A stretch of DNA of 64,000 bases from Stenotrophomonas sp. 24(2023) (lineage in GTDB: Bacteria; Pseudomonadota; Gammaproteobacteria; Xanthomonadales; Xanthomonadaceae): assembly GCF_030913365.1 (NCBI RefSeq), contig NZ_CP133160.1, forward strand, positions 558,001 through 622,000, in the 5' to 3' direction. Position numbers and translations under genes: made by a program. The stretch's first letter is position 1, and every line of letters begins with the position of its first letter. Below the pieces are notes generated by a model, which saw only the letters and a list, made by a program, of their open reading frames with translations, was not told the DNA's origin and did not search any database. Of this stretch, positions 62,366-64,000 are shown in pieces.

Positions 62366-62548
62366 ATGCCCCGCAAGGCAAAAACCCCCGCGAAGGCAAG
62401 CAACAGCATCCGCAGTGACCGCAAGGGTGCCAGCAGCAACGCCGTCATCAGCAGCAGCAGCATCGCCGCCGACGTGGCCGCATTCCGCAAGGCCGGCGGC
62501 AAGATCGAAGTCCTGGGTACCACCTGGACGCTGAAAAAGGCCGGCTGA
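62366..62548 (+). CDS. Small basic hypothetical protein
   Basis: A 60-residue protein rich in Lys, Ser and Ala (PRKAKTPAKASNS..., ending WTLKKAG). A good ribosome site (AGGAG) lies 5 bases before ATG 62366, and the stop of the YkgJ gene is 12 bases upstream, so the two share a transcript. The basic N-terminus could bind nucleic acid. No family is recognised with confidence. Confidence 0.7.
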   Translation: MPRKAKTPAKASNSIRSDRKGASSNAVISSSSIAADVAAFRKAGGKIEVLGTTWTLKKAG

Positions 62549-62563
62549 CGCCGGCGACGATGA

Positions 62564-62586
62564 CCGCGGCGGACCTGCCGCCGCGG
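62564..62586. terminator. GC-rich hairpin between converging genes
   Basis: CCGCGGCGG and CCGCCGCGG pair over 9 bp around ACCTG. It lies between the small basic protein gene and the DUF4097 gene. No T run. Confidence 0.5.
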
Positions 62587-62597
62587 CCTCACTCGCA

Positions 62598-63476
62598 TCA
62601 CCGGTCCAGGCGTACCCGCACGCTGCCGGAATGCGACTGGATGCGGATATCCCCGTCACCGCTGCCCAGCCGGGCGTCAAGCCGGCTGCCCGGGCCGTAG
62701 CGCGGCCGCTCCACGGTACCGGCATCGCTGTCGATCGAACCGCTGAAGCTGTCCACCGACAACTGCGCGGACACCGAACGCGGCAGCCGCAGGTTGACCG
62801 ACGCACTGACCGACTGCGCGCTGATGCGCCCCCCCGGTGCCAGCGCCGACGCCGCCACGTCGATGCCGCCGGATACGGTTTCCACCGCCAACCGCTGCAC
62901 GCGGCCGGTATCCACATCGACCCGGCCGGACACGGTCTGGGTGTTGATGTCACCGGACAGCCCACCACCGGCCTGGATGCGGCCGCTGACCGTGCGCGCT
63001 TCCAGCCGCGGCGTCTGCAGCCGGGCCTGGATGCTGCCACTGACGGTGGTGAGCGCGCTCTCACCGCTGCGCCCGGCGGCCGACAGCCCGCCACTGACCG
63101 TGCTGGCCTGCAACCGGCTGACATCCACCCCGCTGATGTCCACATCGGCGCTGACCGTGCCCAGCTGCACCTCCACCCCGCGTGGCACGCTCAGCACCAG
63201 CGTGGCGCCACCGTTGCTGTTGCGCCGCGGGTATTCCACCTCCCAGCGCACGCGGTTGGCACTCTTTTCCTGCCGCAGTTCCAGCCCGTCGGACAGGGTG
63301 CCGGTCAACTGCACCTCGTTGCGGTCCCAACCGCGCACGCTGACCTTGCCGGCGATGTTGCTCAGCTCGATGCGGCCGCCGGATGCCAGCGCCGCACGCT
63401 CATCCACACGCGTATCGGCCAGCGCCAGCGATGGCAGCAGTGCAGCCGCCAGGCACAGGGGAAGGATCATTCGCAT
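62598..63476 (-). CDS. DUF4097 beta-repeat exported protein
   Basis: A 292-residue exported protein. Signal peptide about 1-20 (cut after ALA). The rest is a right-handed beta-helix-like DUF4097 domain, with repeated short blocks such as TVSGGLSAAG, TVSGSIQA, TVSGRIQAGG, TVSGRVDVDTG and TVSGGIDVAA, each with the TVSG turn. A strong GAGGAG precedes ATG 63476. Members of this family often follow anti-sigma or sigma factor genes, which fits the next gene upstream. Function is unknown. Confidence 0.9.
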   Translation of the reverse strand: MRMILPLCLAAALLPSLALADTRVDERAALASGGRIELSNIAGKVSVRGWDRNEVQLTGTLSDGLELRQEKSANRVRWEVEYPRRNSNGGATLVLSVPRGVEVQLGTVSADVDISGVDVSRLQASTVSGGLSAAGRSGESALTTVSGSIQARLQTPRLEARTVSGRIQAGGGLSGDINTQTVSGRVDVDTGRVQRLAVETVSGGIDVAASALAPGGRISAQSVSASVNLRLPRSVSAQLSVDSFSGSIDSDAGTVERPRYGPGSRLDARLGSGDGDIRIQSHSGSVRVRLDR

Positions 63477-63487
63477 CGGGGCTCTCC

Positions 63488-64000
63488 TCAGGTAGCCATG
63501 CCGGCAGCGGACTGGGCCGCCTGGCGGGTCAGTTGCAGGCGCAGCGCATAGGTGCGCTGCAGTTGTTCAAGCAGCAGCCGCGATCGCGGATCCTGCGCGA
63601 GCGCGGCGCGGATCTGGCGGGCGCTGTGGTCCAGTTCGGCCAGTGCCGGCTGCCACTCGCCGGCATCGGCGTTGGCCGGCAGCGATTCAGCAACCGCCTG
63701 CTGGTACTGGCGGGTCATGTCATCGGCCTGGGCCTGCATCAGGGACGGTGCAGCGCCGGGGACCGTATCGTGCCGCTGCCCGGGCGTTACCCAGTACAGC
63801 GCCAGGCTGGCCGCCATTGCCGCCCCCACCGGCCACAGCCAGCGGCGGCGGCGCGGCAACGCCACCACGGTGGCGGGCGCGGCGCCGGGCGCCGCCGGTG
63901 CCTCACGCGGGGGCAGGCGCAGTGCCAGGCGTTCCCAGCTGCCCTCGGGCACGGCGCGCTCGTCGGGCAACGCCCGCAGGCGGGCCTGCAGATCGGGATC
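63488..64000 (-). CDS. Membrane-anchored hypothetical protein, possible anti-sigma factor (5' end outside window)
   Basis: The frame is open to the window edge, so only about 170 C-terminal residues are seen. A basic stretch RRRRW leads into one transmembrane helix (about LWPVGAAMAASLALYWV), followed by a periplasmic helical region (LAELDHSARQIRAALAQDPRSRLLLEQLQ). The cytoplasm-helix-periplasm layout is typical of anti-sigma factors of extracytoplasmic-function sigma factors, but no zinc-binding domain is in view. It lies 11 bases upstream of the DUF4097 gene and is co-transcribed with it. Confidence 0.7.
   Translation of the reverse strand, partial: DPDLQARLRALPDERAVPEGSWERLALRLPPREAPAAPGAAPATVVALPRRRRWLWPVGAAMAASLALYWVTPGQRHDTVPGAAPSLMQAQADDMTRQYQQAVAESLPANADAGEWQPALAELDHSARQIRAALAQDPRSRLLLEQLQRTYALRLQLTRQAAQSAAGMAT

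Overview
This 64 kb window is GC-rich, densely coding chromosomal DNA that looks like Stenotrophomonas (Xanthomonadaceae, Gammaproteobacteria). The evidence is short GTAG-headed REP palindromes of the SMAG type (GTAGATCCACGC...GCGTGGATG) and a set of xanthomonad-type neighbourhoods. These include tldD-yhdP-rng-maf, leuS-lptE-holA-nadD-rsfS-rlmH, an orphan short RnfB, and a 932-to-940-residue-class TonB-dependent receptor next to a TonB-family gene. I see no prophage, CRISPR array, integron or insertion sequence; this is core genome with a few repeat-rich intergenic islands.

Layout. 1-7.4 kb: a 3'-truncated FAD oxidoreductase, a DUF418 membrane protein, a SlyD-type FKBP, two tandem NlpC/P60 cell-wall hydrolases with a Crp/Clp-like site between them, a dicarboxylate symporter and a lipoprotein alkaline phosphatase. 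7.4-12.7 kb: tilS-xseB-ispA, then an amidohydrolase/SDR pair divergent from a LysR regulator. 12.7-22.9 kb: DUF4870, the split pmbA/tldD protease genes, darP, yhdP, rng and maf. 22.9-30.1 kb: SIMPL protein, TonB-family protein, TonB-dependent receptor, amino acid antiporter and secreted esterase. 30.2-36.4 kb: tRNA-Asn and a leftward operon for tRNA charging, LPS assembly, replication, NAD synthesis and ribosome maturation. 36.7-45.4 kb: small secreted protein, DUF998, CnoX-like thioredoxin, a LysM-FecR protein translationally overlapped with a CHASE2 diguanylate cyclase, a DUF4442 thioesterase-like protein, an unknown anchored protein, DUF502 and a queuosine-precursor transporter. 45.5-52.7 kb: DUF885 peptidase-like protein, VOC protein, DUF2147, metG, HAD phosphatase and RnfB. 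52.7-64 kb: RidA, MprF, a four-gene overlapping operon ending in an AcvB/VirJ-like hydrolase, a transglutaminase-like TPR protein, PhnA/YjdM, YegD-like Hsp70, YkgJ, a small basic protein, DUF4097 and a 5'-truncated membrane protein.

The most unusual material is intergenic. Three structured palindromes (47,986-48,087; 52,070-52,241; 52,468-52,573) share a core with two small hairpins and the sequence GGGTTCACGGCG, but each is closed by a different long outer stem that still pairs. Two of them sit in opposite orientation inside a 625-bp island between rnfB and ridA. That island is bounded by inverted copies of a 27-bp sequence made of CAACAG hexamers and has a 21-bp perfect hairpin near its centre.

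The most interesting coding context is mprF (lysyl-phosphatidylglycerol synthase/flippase) convergent with an AcvB-like lysyl-phosphatidylglycerol hydrolase candidate. The latter ends a four-gene operon in which every junction is a 4-nt start/stop overlap.
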